From Phycisphaerales bacterium (lineage in GTDB: Bacteria > Planctomycetota > Phycisphaerae > Phycisphaerales > UBA1924), in contig WFPK01000099.1 in the NCBI GenBank assembly GCA_015487555.1, positions 1 to 54,022 on the forward strand: 54,022 nucleotides of DNA, written 5' to 3'. Both the position numbers and the translations under genes were made by a program. The number at the start of each line of letters is the position of its first letter. The stretch's first letter is position 1. This document shows positions 41,842 through 50,270 of the stretch, piece by piece. A model generated the notes under the pieces. That model saw only the letters and a list, made by a program, of their open reading frames with translations, was not told where the DNA came from and did no database searches.

Positions 41842-43431
41842 ATGCCCATCCCCCGCATCGCCATCGTGGGCCGACCCAATGTCGGCAAGAGCTCATTGCT
41901 CAATCTCATCGCCCAAGAACGCATCGCGATCGTTGATCCGACGCCCGGCGTGACGCGCGATCGGCTCTCGACCGTCGTTGAGCTCACCCATCCGGATCTC
42001 AAAGGCCCGATCAAACAGATCGAGCTCACCGACACCGGCGGGTACGGCGTCTATGTCGCCGACGGCAAGCGATACAACGAGATCGGCGAAGACCTCTCAT
42101 CGCTGACCAAAGATATCGAACGCCAGATCGCTGACGCCGTCTCATCAGCGGACATCATCCTCTTCGCGGTCGATTGCCAGGCGGGGATCACTTCCCAAGA
42201 CCAAGCCATCTGCCAGATGCTCCGCGAGCAAAAGCTCGGTCGGCGTGACAAAAAGGGCTCGAAGAACGCTCAGCTCACCCGCGTCTATGTCGTGGCGACC
42301 AAGTGCGACGATTCGAGCTGGGAGCCTCACGCCTATGAACTCTCGGCCTTTGGGTTTGGGGTGCCTCTGATCTGTAGCGCGACGAGCAAGTATTTCCGGC
42401 GCAACCTGCTCGATCGGTTGTATGAAATCACGCCTGAGTGTGTCGGCGAGCCTGAGCCTGAAGTCGATATGAAAATCGCGATCGTCGGCAAGCGCAACGC
42501 GGGCAAATCAACGCTCGTCAATCGGCTCGCGGGCGAAGAACGGATGATCGTTTCAGAAATCGCGGGCACCACGCGCGACGCGGTGGATGTCAAGCTCGAG
42601 TTCGATGGCAAATCACTCCTCGCGATCGACACGGCGGGTTTGAGACGAAAAAAATCGTTCCAGGACAACATCGAGTGGTACGCCCTCGATCGGGCCGAGC
42701 GGGCGATCAAACGGGCCGATGTGGTGATTTTCATGGTCGATGCGACGACCGAGATATCACAAGTCGACGAGCAGCTCGGCAAGATGATCGTCGATTCGTT
42801 CAAGCCCGTCGTCATCGTGGTCAACAAGTGGGATGTCGCCAAGGATGCCAGCGACGAAAAGGGGCGCAAAGTGACGCCTCAGCGCTACGAAGAGTACTTC
42901 CGCAAAGAACTCGGCGGGCTGCGCTTTGCGCCGATCTCGTTTATGAGTGCCCAGGACGGGCTCAATGTCAAAGAGACGATCGGGCTGGCCTTCGAGCTCC
43001 ACGAGCAAAACAACACCCGCGTGGGTACCGGAGAGCTCAACCGGGTCATCAAAGGCATCCTCGAAAAACGCGGGCCCAGCAATCGGCTCGGCACCGAAGC
43101 CAAGGTCTACTTCGCTTCGCAGGTCAAGACGGCCCCGCCGACGATTGTGCTGGTGGTCAATGATCCGGATTTGTTCACCAACAACTACGAGCGGTTCCTG
43201 ATGAACCGGTTCCGCGAGGTGATGCCCTTTGACGAAGTGCCGATCCGGCTCATCATGCGCGCCCGCAAGCGCGTCGAGCGCAGGCTTCGCGGGACATCGG
43301 GCAAGGGCAACTTGCATGTGCCCGATCAGGCGACGGGCAAGTTCGATTCCGAGCTCGAGCTCGAGAACATCGACCGCGATGCGTTGTTGGTCGATCTGCC
43401 CGATGATGCAGCGTTGTACTTCGACGACTGA
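41842..43431 (+). CDS. der: ribosome-assembly GTPase Der (EngA)
   Basis: Der has two GTPase domains and acts in 50S subunit maturation. The 529-residue product has G1 motifs GRPNVGKSS and GKRNAGKST, G3 motifs DTGG and DTAG, and the second-domain G4 motif NKWD. The first-domain G4 reads TKCD instead of NKxD. The linker and the C-terminal KH-like domain (LIMRARKRVERR end) are present. The first domain is somewhat enlarged around KLGRRDKKGSKNAQ. ATG 41842 directly opens the G domain (MPIPRIAIVGRPNVGKS). It is preceded by a dispersed inverted repeat and followed by a terminator. Confidence 0.96.
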   Translation: MPIPRIAIVGRPNVGKSSLLNLIAQERIAIVDPTPGVTRDRLSTVVELTHPDLKGPIKQIELTDTGGYGVYVADGKRYNEIGEDLSSLTKDIERQIADAVSSADIILFAVDCQAGITSQDQAICQMLREQKLGRRDKKGSKNAQLTRVYVVATKCDDSSWEPHAYELSAFGFGVPLICSATSKYFRRNLLDRLYEITPECVGEPEPEVDMKIAIVGKRNAGKSTLVNRLAGEERMIVSEIAGTTRDAVDVKLEFDGKSLLAIDTAGLRRKKSFQDNIEWYALDRAERAIKRADVVIFMVDATTEISQVDEQLGKMIVDSFKPVVIVVNKWDVAKDASDEKGRKVTPQRYEEYFRKELGGLRFAPISFMSAQDGLNVKETIGLAFELHEQNNTRVGTGELNRVIKGILEKRGPSNRLGTEAKVYFASQVKTAPPTIVLVVNDPDLFTNNYERFLMNRFREVMPFDEVPIRLIMRARKRVERRLRGTSGKGNLHVPDQATGKFDSELELENIDRDALLVDLPDDAALYFDD

Positions 43432-43443
43432 GCCATTTACGCG

Positions 43444-43481
43444 CCAATCATGAATAGAACGAAATAATGATTGGTTTTGTT
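43444..43481 (+). terminator. probable rho-independent terminator after der
   Basis: Stem CCAATCAT/ATGATTGG with a 15-base loop, then TTTTGTT. It lies between convergent genes (der and the pseudo-receiver gene). Confidence 0.65.
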
Positions 43482-43530
43482 ATAGATACTGGGTTCTGAG
43501 ATACCTTACCGACGGCGCTGCCGAATCGGA

Positions 43531-44739
43531 TCAGGCAGCGAACCCGAAGTGGTCATCGTCAGCTGAGAAGAAATCATCGTCATCATCAGAATCGTCAGCC
43601 GGACCATCATAACAACCCGAGTCGAGCGAACCCCATTGGTCCTTGGGCAAATGACGATGATGCACACGGATCACACGCCCGAGCTGTTGACCGAAGAGCT
43701 TGGCGATGATGCTCAGCGCCCGCGCATCTTCTTGCCCAAAGGGCAACGACTCATCCCGGAAGAGCCCGATCACCGCGAGGCATTCATCGTCGTGATGGCA
43801 CGAGACGATCATGGCAGTGGTGTCTTCGAGCCAGTGCGCTTCGTACTCAAAGGCCTCATCCATCTCGGCCTGCCCGTTGATCGAAACGACCTCGGTCGCC
43901 TGCTCAAATCGAGGCGCAAGCGTGTCGGCGAGCTGATCGAGCATGATCTCGGCTGCATCTTTGGGGATGTCATAGTTCACATACGCCCCGAGCGAATAAT
44001 CGCCCGTGCTCGAAGGCAAGAAGACCGCAGCATTGGTCGAGCCGACCTTGCCGAGTGTGAACTCGAGCATCGTCCGAAGCAATGATTCGATCTCGAGCTC
44101 CTGGCGCATCATCGCGTTGAACTCGGTCGAGAGCTTCACATCCCCGAACTGCTCGGAGAGGTCCTGATATGCAGCAACAAGATCGGTGCACAACTCCCCA
44201 ACCTGACCAGAGACCTCCTGGCGAGCGGTGTTGAGCTTGTGACAGAGCTTCTTGAGCCGATCGACCCGCGCATCACGCTGGCGGATCCGCCCGGCGCGCT
44301 TGACCGATTCGAGCAATCGACGGGTCGTCTGGGCACTTCGGCTTTGGATCGAGATCAGATCGCACGCCCCCGAGCGCATCGCGCGAACCGCATCGTCAGC
44401 ATTCTCGATCTGCCCGATGATGACCCCGACAAGCGCTGGGTGATTCGTCGAGAGCTCGTCGAGCAAATCGATCCCGTCCGAGCCCTCAAGGGCCCGCTCG
44501 ATGATGACCAGATCGCAGTTGCTGGTCGAGATTCTTTCAATCGCCTGGGATGCGTTTTCGACAAAATCAAGCGTGCGCACCTGCCCGTGGAGCATGCTCG
44601 AAAGCCGACGCCGGACCGATGCCCGAGGCGAAACCGCCACCACACGGACCAAACACTCCGATGCGGAATCAATCTCCCTGCTCGTGCCCACAGATTGGGC
44701 AGGGAGATCGGTCGGCTTTGGTTCTCGGTGTCGTTCCAT
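43531..44739 (-). CDS. pseudo-receiver protein with GAF-like domain
   Basis: The 402-residue product starts with a receiver-like fold (VRVVAVSPRASVRRRL, CDLVIIERALEGSDGIDLL). The phosphoacceptor Asp is Glu81, the usual acidic pair is missing, and the conserved Lys is absent, so it is unlikely to be phosphorylated. After a helical linker (VDRLKKLCHKLNTAR) comes a GAF-like domain (RTMLEFTLGKVGSTNAAVF to LSIIAKLFGQQLGRVI) and a very acidic tail. ATG 44739 is chosen; ATG 44799 would overlap the kinase gene by 20 bases. Neither has a strong ribosome binding site. It is the third gene of the HTH-receiver/HDOD-kinase operon. Confidence 0.8.
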   Translation of the reverse strand: MERHREPKPTDLPAQSVGTSREIDSASECLVRVVAVSPRASVRRRLSSMLHGQVRTLDFVENASQAIERISTSNCDLVIIERALEGSDGIDLLDELSTNHPALVGVIIGQIENADDAVRAMRSGACDLISIQSRSAQTTRRLLESVKRAGRIRQRDARVDRLKKLCHKLNTARQEVSGQVGELCTDLVAAYQDLSEQFGDVKLSTEFNAMMRQELEIESLLRTMLEFTLGKVGSTNAAVFLPSSTGDYSLGAYVNYDIPKDAAEIMLDQLADTLAPRFEQATEVVSINGQAEMDEAFEYEAHWLEDTTAMIVSCHHDDECLAVIGLFRDESLPFGQEDARALSIIAKLFGQQLGRVIRVHHRHLPKDQWGSLDSGCYDGPADDSDDDDDFFSADDDHFGFAA

Positions 44740-44779
44740 GATCGATGCTGCTCTCTCTGTCTCTTTGCGTATCACACAA

Positions 44780-47080
44780 TCACGCGGCTTGGGATTCATG
44801 TGTCAGGTTCTTGTCCAGCAGGATCACCACCTCGGCACCGGGTTTCCCGATGTTGTTGCCAAGGAAAATCTCCCCTTTATGAAGCTCGATAATCCCGCGT
44901 GCGCGAGCGAGCCCGAATCCCGGTCGTCGCCCGGCTTCGAGTTCGGAAAAGAACGGATCAAACCCGTGTTTGATCGATCGACTCGTAAAACCAGACCCAC
45001 AATCCGAGATCCGTATCTTGAGTCGGTCGTTTGACCCGGCGGGTTCAATGGAAACCGAAACGATCGTGTTTGGGCTTGCCTGAACCGCATTAATTACAGG
45101 CTCAGCGACCGCTTTGACCATCAAATCAATGTCCATCATCATCGGGGGGATCATCCCATCGACCTTGAGCTGAATCTTGGCTTTGAGCCCCTGGTAGGTG
45201 CACCGTTCTCTTGCCGTCTCAATCGCTTGGCGCACCATCAGCGTCGGGTCTGTCATCGCCAATGTCGGCTTGGGCGGATCGGCGAGCATGTGCAAGCTGG
45301 TAATCAGATCGGAGAGCTGGTCGGTCGCAGCAGCGATTGCGCCCGCCGATTCTCTTTCTCGCTCGGTGCCCACCCGCTCGAAGAGCTGTTGGCTCCGCCC
45401 GCGGATGATCGCCAGCGGGTTATTCATTTCATGGGCAGCCCCGGCTGCCATCCGCCCGAGCTGGACGAGTGATTCCTTGCTTGTCAGCTCATGGCGCAAT
45501 GCGGTCATCGCATGATTGGCTGCTGCGAGCTCTTCGCCGACCCGCCGACCCTTCTCGGTCATCACCGATTCGGCCAATGCCCGGTCCCAGAGGGTGCGAA
45601 CAGTCGAGAACTCGGGAGTCGCCACGACCCGCTCGATCCCGCTGCCGATCTTGGGCATGATAATCAGGTACGAGAACCGATCATCCCGGCAGGTCTCACC
45701 AGAATCATGAGACCCAATAAGCATCGGCGCGCCGATCTCCTTGACCGACATGAACAACTCGCGGAGCCAGTCGAGCGACGCCAGCTCCATCGAACGAGCT
45801 GCACTGGCATCGGCGAGCATCCCCGGACGCACCGTCTCATGCTCGCTCACAGGCGACTCGACCACCTCGGGATATTGCACCGTCTTGGCATGATCGATCA
45901 TCGTCGTATACCAGGGCTGATCCGGGCTGTGCTGAAAGATCACCGCGCCCCGCGCCGACCCGACAAGGATACTCGCCGAGTGCACCATCGCGCACAGGAC
46001 CTGCTGGGTCGAGCTCCCGGGATCGAGCTGCCCATTGAAAGCATCGATCGCTTCGAGCAGCCGATTGATCGAATCGGCCCGCACACCACGCTGGCGCAGC
46101 TCCATGTTGAGCTTGGCGAGCCTGCGGTTGGCTGCGGTGAGTGATTCAATAAGCAAATCCTGCTCGGCATGCTCACCAAGCCCCAGCGCCTTGCCTCGCA
46201 TGCTCACGCCTTCGATCACCTCGGGCGCATTGTTCTTGAAAAAATCTGGATTAACACCAAGCTGCGCTGCCAGCTCATAGAGATCGAGCGCCTCGCCATA
46301 GTCGCCGTCCCAGCCTAGGTGCATATCACGCGCCCAAGACTCAGCGAGTGTCACGATCGACACCACCGGGCGGTTCGAACCCTCGGGCAACGAGCCGATC
46401 GGCTGGGAATGAAGCCAGATCGCATCGCGGACTGAATCAGGCAACCTCCAGTGCTCGGCGAGCCTCTTCCCCGCGGTGTGATGATCCAAACCAAGCATCG
46501 TCCGCTCGGCCAGGCACACCGCGCACTGGCGCGATTTGGACACACCCAAGACCCGCTCGTAGGCTTTGGGCAGGATCAGATCGAGCGCAAGCTTGCCCAG
46601 ATCATGGAGCAGCCCAGCAAGGAATGCCTGCTCGGCCGAAACACCCATCGCCGGATGCGCCCGGGCGATCTCTTGAGCACCGCAGGCCACCGCCAGCGAA
46701 TGGATCCAGAACCCAGGGCGATCGAAGAGCGTGCACTCATTGGCTGGGCCATCGGGATCGAGCTGGTGATAGATATGCACACTCAGCGCCGCGACCTGCA
46801 CCGCTTCGAGCCCGAGCATAATCACCGCCCGCCGGACGGTGGTGATCTTGTCGCCGAGTCCCTTGTCGGCGGTTCGGCACATCGACAGGATCGTCGTGCT
46901 CATCGCCGGGTCGGACTCGATCAGCCCGATCACCTCGTCGAGATCTATATCCTCTGCGCTGCCCACCGACATCAGCTTGGTCGCCACCGCGGGCAGTGTG
47001 GGCAGACGATCGACGCTGGCAAGGATCAGGTTGATCTGCTTCTCGTTGATCTCGGGTTGGGCGAGTTGATCTTGTGTCAT
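44780..47080 (-). CDS. hybrid HDOD domain and histidine kinase
   Basis: The 766-residue product has an HDOD domain (about residues 20-260, including AFLAGLLHDLGKLALD), a GAF-like region (about 335-505), a helix and a histidine-kinase core: H-box LGRMAAGAAHEMNNPLA with phosphoacceptor His550, N-box EPVINAVQA (around 660-668), and ATP-lid motifs DCGSGF and GFGLARA. No transmembrane segment is seen, so it is a soluble kinase. HDOD domains often bind nucleotides or partner proteins in signalling. The start ATG overlaps the stop of the receiver gene (TAATG), so the two are coupled; the pseudo-receiver gene follows. Confidence 0.92.
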   Translation of the reverse strand: MTQDQLAQPEINEKQINLILASVDRLPTLPAVATKLMSVGSAEDIDLDEVIGLIESDPAMSTTILSMCRTADKGLGDKITTVRRAVIMLGLEAVQVAALSVHIYHQLDPDGPANECTLFDRPGFWIHSLAVACGAQEIARAHPAMGVSAEQAFLAGLLHDLGKLALDLILPKAYERVLGVSKSRQCAVCLAERTMLGLDHHTAGKRLAEHWRLPDSVRDAIWLHSQPIGSLPEGSNRPVVSIVTLAESWARDMHLGWDGDYGEALDLYELAAQLGVNPDFFKNNAPEVIEGVSMRGKALGLGEHAEQDLLIESLTAANRRLAKLNMELRQRGVRADSINRLLEAIDAFNGQLDPGSSTQQVLCAMVHSASILVGSARGAVIFQHSPDQPWYTTMIDHAKTVQYPEVVESPVSEHETVRPGMLADASAARSMELASLDWLRELFMSVKEIGAPMLIGSHDSGETCRDDRFSYLIIMPKIGSGIERVVATPEFSTVRTLWDRALAESVMTEKGRRVGEELAAANHAMTALRHELTSKESLVQLGRMAAGAAHEMNNPLAIIRGRSQQLFERVGTERERESAGAIAAATDQLSDLITSLHMLADPPKPTLAMTDPTLMVRQAIETARERCTYQGLKAKIQLKVDGMIPPMMMDIDLMVKAVAEPVINAVQASPNTIVSVSIEPAGSNDRLKIRISDCGSGFTSRSIKHGFDPFFSELEAGRRPGFGLARARGIIELHKGEIFLGNNIGKPGAEVVILLDKNLTHESQAA

Positions 47081-47682
47081 TACTTCGATTCAATTTCCAA
47101 CAGCAACTCAATCCTCGAAATCATCTCCGTAAGATCGAATGGCTTCTTGAGAAAATCATCCGCTCCCGCACGCTTGAGCCGCTCGACCTCGGACGATTCA
47201 ACCACCCCCGAGATACACAGAATCCGTGTATCGGGCATGGTCTGCGAAGCGCGGACCCGTTGGCAGACGATGTTGCCGTTGATGTCGGGGAGCATGTAAT
47301 CGAGCACGATCAGGTGAGGCTTGAAGCGTTCGGTCTCGATCCCCGCGTCATACCCGGTCGAAGCCTGGCAGACCTCAAACCGCCCGTCGCTTTCGAGCAG
47401 CTCCGTAATCAGCGCCACGATCTCAGACTCATCATCCACGATCAGTACGCGCTTGCGCGTCGAGCCGATTGTTTCGAGCGGGATGTCGTTGTCACGCATA
47501 AACCGGATCAGCTCCTCGCGCGGAATGCGCCGGAACCGTGATCCCGGCACACGGAATCCGTTGAGCCGACCCGAATCAAAGCATCGGATAATGGTTTGTT
47601 GGCTCACCTTACACACCTTGGCCGCCTCGCCGGTGGTGAACACTTTTTTCTCCGCCCAATCATTGTTCTGCTGCGCAACCAT
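47080..47682 (-). CDS. response regulator with N-terminal helix-turn-helix
   Basis: The 200-residue product reverses the usual order. An excisionase/MerR-like helix-turn-helix (about residues 12-65, FTTGEAAKVCKVSQQTIIRC then FRRIPREELIRFM) comes first, then a full receiver: DD83-84 (LIVDDE), phosphoacceptor Asp128 (LIVLDYMLPD), and Lys of LKKPFD. It should be phosphorylated by the coupled kinase. ATG 47682 is preceded by GGAAGG eight bases upstream. The stop overlaps the kinase start (TAATG). Its DNA target is unknown. Confidence 0.93.
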   Translation of the reverse strand: MVAQQNNDWAEKKVFTTGEAAKVCKVSQQTIIRCFDSGRLNGFRVPGSRFRRIPREELIRFMRDNDIPLETIGSTRKRVLIVDDESEIVALITELLESDGRFEVCQASTGYDAGIETERFKPHLIVLDYMLPDINGNIVCQRVRASQTMPDTRILCISGVVESSEVERLKRAGADDFLKKPFDLTEMISRIELLLEIESK

Positions 47683-47853
47683 GCGTGTGACCTTCCGTGA
47701 TCTTCCGGGACGACGATCGTTTGATTCCGTCGGCTTCAATCCGATGAATCGCCCGCATGACCGGATATCGTCGCGCAGCTTACCCAACTTCACAGGGATC
47801 GCGCGGGTTGCACCGAACCACCCATATCAGGGAGTTTGCTCGATCAGATCGCG

Positions 47854-48678
47854 TTATCCGGACGCTTCGCGCGATGAAGATGGAGATGAAGATGGAGATG
47901 GAGATGGAGACGAGTCGGGCCGAGCATCGCCCCTGGCCCGCCATTGGGTGATCGCATCGGGCTCGCGGGCATAGATCGGCATAAGTTCGACAGGGTCGAT
48001 CGGCTCAATCCCCTGGGCCGCCTTGAGCACATAGCGTGCATCGAGCACCATCGGACAAATCTCCACACCAAGCTCCTGGGCTCGCTGGACAAACGAGCTC
48101 GGCAGGTGCGCATCGGCAATGACCGATCGCACACCATGCGCATCGACCAATGCCCCAGCCTCACCCACACCGAGCACCCCCGCCGTTTCGACCGAACCAT
48201 CACCATGAACAACCACGCAATGCCCTTGCTGATTCTTCGATGCCAGCACAATCAAGCCCGGGCAATGATCCGATTCAATCGCTTGGGCAGCAACCAAAGC
48301 GGTCGGCACCGCAACCAGAGCGCACCCAAGTGTGTGCGCGAGCACCTTGGCGGTCGTTGTCGAGATCCGCAGCGCGGTGTATCCGCCGGGCCCGATTGAA
48401 ACGATGATCCGCGTGAGATCACCAGGCGAGACTTTGTGCTCGGCGCAGAGTGTTTCGACGAGCACCATCAGACTCTCCGAGCTGCGCATCGTTGGCCCGA
48501 TGGGCAATGATCCGATGAGCGAAGCGTTGTACTCTTCCTCGCTTTCCCCTGCACTTTTTCCTTTTTTTGTTTCCAGAGAAAACAACGCGACCGCATGAGC
48601 ATCGGGCGAGGCGCTCGGGTTCGAGAGTTCGATCGCCAGGACGAGCTCGCTGCAAGTTTTTATCGTTGATCCATTCAT
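47854..48678 (-). CDS. tsaB: tRNA threonylcarbamoyladenosine biosynthesis protein TsaB
   Basis: TsaB works with TsaD and TsaE to transfer threonylcarbamoyl to A37 of ANN-decoding tRNAs. The 274-residue product has the ASKHA-like fold with SIGPGGYTALRI in the position of the usual GPGSFTGLRI, and a start resembling LAIELSNP. An inserted stretch (ETKKGKSAGESEEEYNASLI) follows the first strand. The C-terminus ends in a Ser/Pro/Asp tail (SPSPSPSSSPSSS) encoded by a simple repeat. The start overlaps the stop of arfB (ATGA), so the two are translated together. No tsaD or rimI is adjacent. Confidence 0.9.
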   Translation of the reverse strand: MNGSTIKTCSELVLAIELSNPSASPDAHAVALFSLETKKGKSAGESEEEYNASLIGSLPIGPTMRSSESLMVLVETLCAEHKVSPGDLTRIIVSIGPGGYTALRISTTTAKVLAHTLGCALVAVPTALVAAQAIESDHCPGLIVLASKNQQGHCVVVHGDGSVETAGVLGVGEAGALVDAHGVRSVIADAHLPSSFVQRAQELGVEICPMVLDARYVLKAAQGIEPIDPVELMPIYAREPDAITQWRARGDARPDSSPSPSPSSSPSSSREASG

Positions 48679-49166
48679 GATTGTTCCGGTGGCCTTCGGC
48701 GTTGCTTGGTTTCCGACCGATGCTTCTTGGCTTCGAGCCTGCGTCGGATCGAGCCCTTGGTTGGCTTGGTTGCTTTGCGCGCTCGTGGCTCGATCATGGC
48801 GCGCATGATGATCTCGCCGAGCCGATCCATACAGGCGCGTCGGTTGCGAGATTGGCTTCGTGTATCGTCGGCACTGAGCACCAACTCGCCATTGGCATTG
48901 ATCGCGCTGCGTCCGAGCCGAACAAGCCGAGCGCGGGCGCGATCATCGAGCGGGATATCCTCGATGCAGATGCGCAGCTGCGCCTTGGTCGAACGCTTGT
49001 TGACATGCTGTCCACCCGGACCCGACGATCGCACAAAGGTGATGCGGATGGCCTCGCTGGCAACCACCACCCCGGGCGCGAGAGTCACGCCCGATCCGGG
49101 TTCCCGGCGAGGGTGATGGGAACGAGATGAGGCGGGTTGGTGTTCCAAATATCTTGCCCATAGCAT
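48675..49166 (-). CDS. arfB: peptidyl-tRNA hydrolase ArfB (YaeJ-type rescue factor)
   Basis: ArfB releases stalled ribosomes by hydrolysing peptidyl-tRNA. The 163-residue product has the catalytic GGQ in SSGPGGQHVNKRSTKAQL and the RF-1-like fold. The C-terminal tail is very basic (RRRLEAKKHRSETKQRRR), as needed to enter the mRNA channel. It is a little longer than the typical 140 residues owing to an N-terminal stretch of about 20 residues before APGVVVASEAIRI. ATG 49166 has no strong ribosome binding site. It overlaps the downstream tsaB by ATGA, suggesting a two-gene unit. Confidence 0.93.
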   Translation of the reverse strand: MLWARYLEHQPASSRSHHPRREPGSGVTLAPGVVVASEAIRITFVRSSGPGGQHVNKRSTKAQLRICIEDIPLDDRARARLVRLGRSAINANGELVLSADDTRSQSRNRRACMDRLGEIIMRAMIEPRARKATKPTKGSIRRRLEAKKHRSETKQRRRPPEQS

Positions 49167-49299
49167 GGTTGCAGCACAATTGCAAGTGCTTTATTGACTC
49201 GATCTTGCGCCCAAAAGACTTCGCAAAAGACCTGGCGATCCCTATTGACCTGAGGGACTTTGTCTGCGATACTCATCGTCACGAAGATCATATTCCACT

Positions 49300-49395
49300 G
49301 TGCAAGTGTATCCGAAGCATTACGAGGACTTTGACAAGGACATCGGCAAGAACTTTGACAAAGACATCGGCAAGGATAAACGCACCAATGGATAG
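49300..49395 (+). CDS. possible 31-residue protein with a repeated FDKDIGK unit
   Basis: From GTG 49300 the frame reads VQVYPKHYEDFDKDIGKNF, continues with a second FDKDIGK and ends KRTNG at a TAG. The two FDKDIGK units come from the tandem 24-base repeat, and their reading in frame with conserved third positions is what suggests coding. No ribosome binding site is evident, and a GTG at 49306 is equally possible. It could be a remnant or chance. Confidence 0.22.
   Translation: MQVYPKHYEDFDKDIGKNFDKDIGKDKRTNG
49328..49375. repeat. tandem 24-base direct repeat, two units
   Basis: Units at 49328-49351 and 49352-49375 are adjacent and match at 22 of 24 bases (core TTTGACAA then GACATCGGCAAG). 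Confidence 0.85.
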
Positions 49396-49531
49396 AGCAA
49401 GAAGCCTCACAAGAGGTCTTCGGGGCCGGTCTTGAGACGCTCGTCTTTAGACGAAAATGCGGGTTTGCACCCCGCAGGGGACATCTGAATCACACTCACA
49501 CGCCCATTGGTGTGTTCAAGGAAGGATCATC

Positions 49532-49999
49532 ATGAAAACGATCACCAAGAAAATCCTGATCGACCGAATCGCAGAATCCACAGGCATGAAGCGCGTGGCT
49601 GTCAAACAGGTCGTCCAGGAGTTTCTCGATGAAGTGATCGTCGAGCTCGGCGAAGGCAATCGGCTCGAGTTCCGTGACTTCGGCGTCTTCGAGGTCAAAA
49701 ACCGCGCCCCACGCATCGCCCAGAATCCCAAGACCCTCGAACGGGTGCCTGTGCCCGCCAAGCGCACCGTCAAGTTCAAAGTCGGCCGACGCATGCGCGA
49801 AGCGATGGACCTCCCCGCCGATACCGCCGATACCGTCACCAAAACCGCTGGCGTGCCGGGCATGACCGAAACCAAAGTCACCACCACCGCCGCCCAGGCC
49901 CAGAGCAAAATCCATGTCGAGATGGGCCCAGGCGTGGCAGGCACCATCCGCGCCGAATCCACCCCATCGCACGAACACGAACCGGCCAACGCCCACTAA
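49532..49999 (+). CDS. HU/IHF-family DNA-binding protein with C-terminal extension
   Basis: HU-like proteins bend DNA and organise the nucleoid. The 155-residue product starts MKTITKKILIDRIAEST and keeps the family body: VVQEFLDEVIVELGEG, RLEFRDFGVFEVKNR, then the arm (PRIAQNPKTLERVPVPAKRT) and VKFKVGRRMREAM. That fold takes about 95 residues; 60 more, rich in Ala, Thr, Pro and His, follow (TDTVTKTAGVPGMT to EHEPANAH). AAGGAAGG lies seven bases before ATG 49532. The extension is unusual for bacterial HU and looks disordered. It could be an HU paralogue with a specialised tail. Confidence 0.93.
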   Translation: MKTITKKILIDRIAESTGMKRVAVKQVVQEFLDEVIVELGEGNRLEFRDFGVFEVKNRAPRIAQNPKTLERVPVPAKRTVKFKVGRRMREAMDLPADTADTVTKTAGVPGMTETKVTTTAAQAQSKIHVEMGPGVAGTIRAESTPSHEHEPANAH

Positions 50000-50270
50000 C
50001 ACCCGCCCACTAACACCCGGATCACACCCGGCCAATCACACCCAACCAGCCACACACGATCAGCCACACACGCATCCAAAGAAGGTGCGTGTTTTTCTGC
50101 GCCTCGGCATCCCACACCTGCACCCACCCCGCCCGCACCAACAATCTGAGTCATCCCCAGCTCCGATCACCCAATGCTGAACCATCACCACGATCCATAC
50201 CCCATTCAATGGAGTGCAAGGCACCCTCACCCGAGATGGACAGCTGGCTCTATGCTGGAGAACGACCCAG

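Larger units (their letters stand above)
49167..49531. other. intergenic region between arfB and the HU-like gene
   Basis: This 365-base stretch separates divergent genes. It contains a tandem 24-base repeat (49328-49375), a possible tiny reading frame around it (49300-49395), and a hairpin-rich segment (49414-49475, including TGCGGG/CCCGCA around 49458-49476) upstream of the HU-like gene. Long frames across it on either strand have no recognisable product. Confidence 0.6.

Noticed and set aside
49127-49435. 102-residue open frame across the arfB-HU intergenic region
   Set aside because: No ribosome binding site and no recognisable product; the repeat gives RTLTRTSART in this frame, which looks random compared with FDKDIGK in the other.
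49455-49480. tRNA- or tmRNA-like T arm (GCGGGTTTGCACCCCGC)
   Set aside because: The loop lacks the conserved TTC-A pattern and no acceptor stem is found around it.
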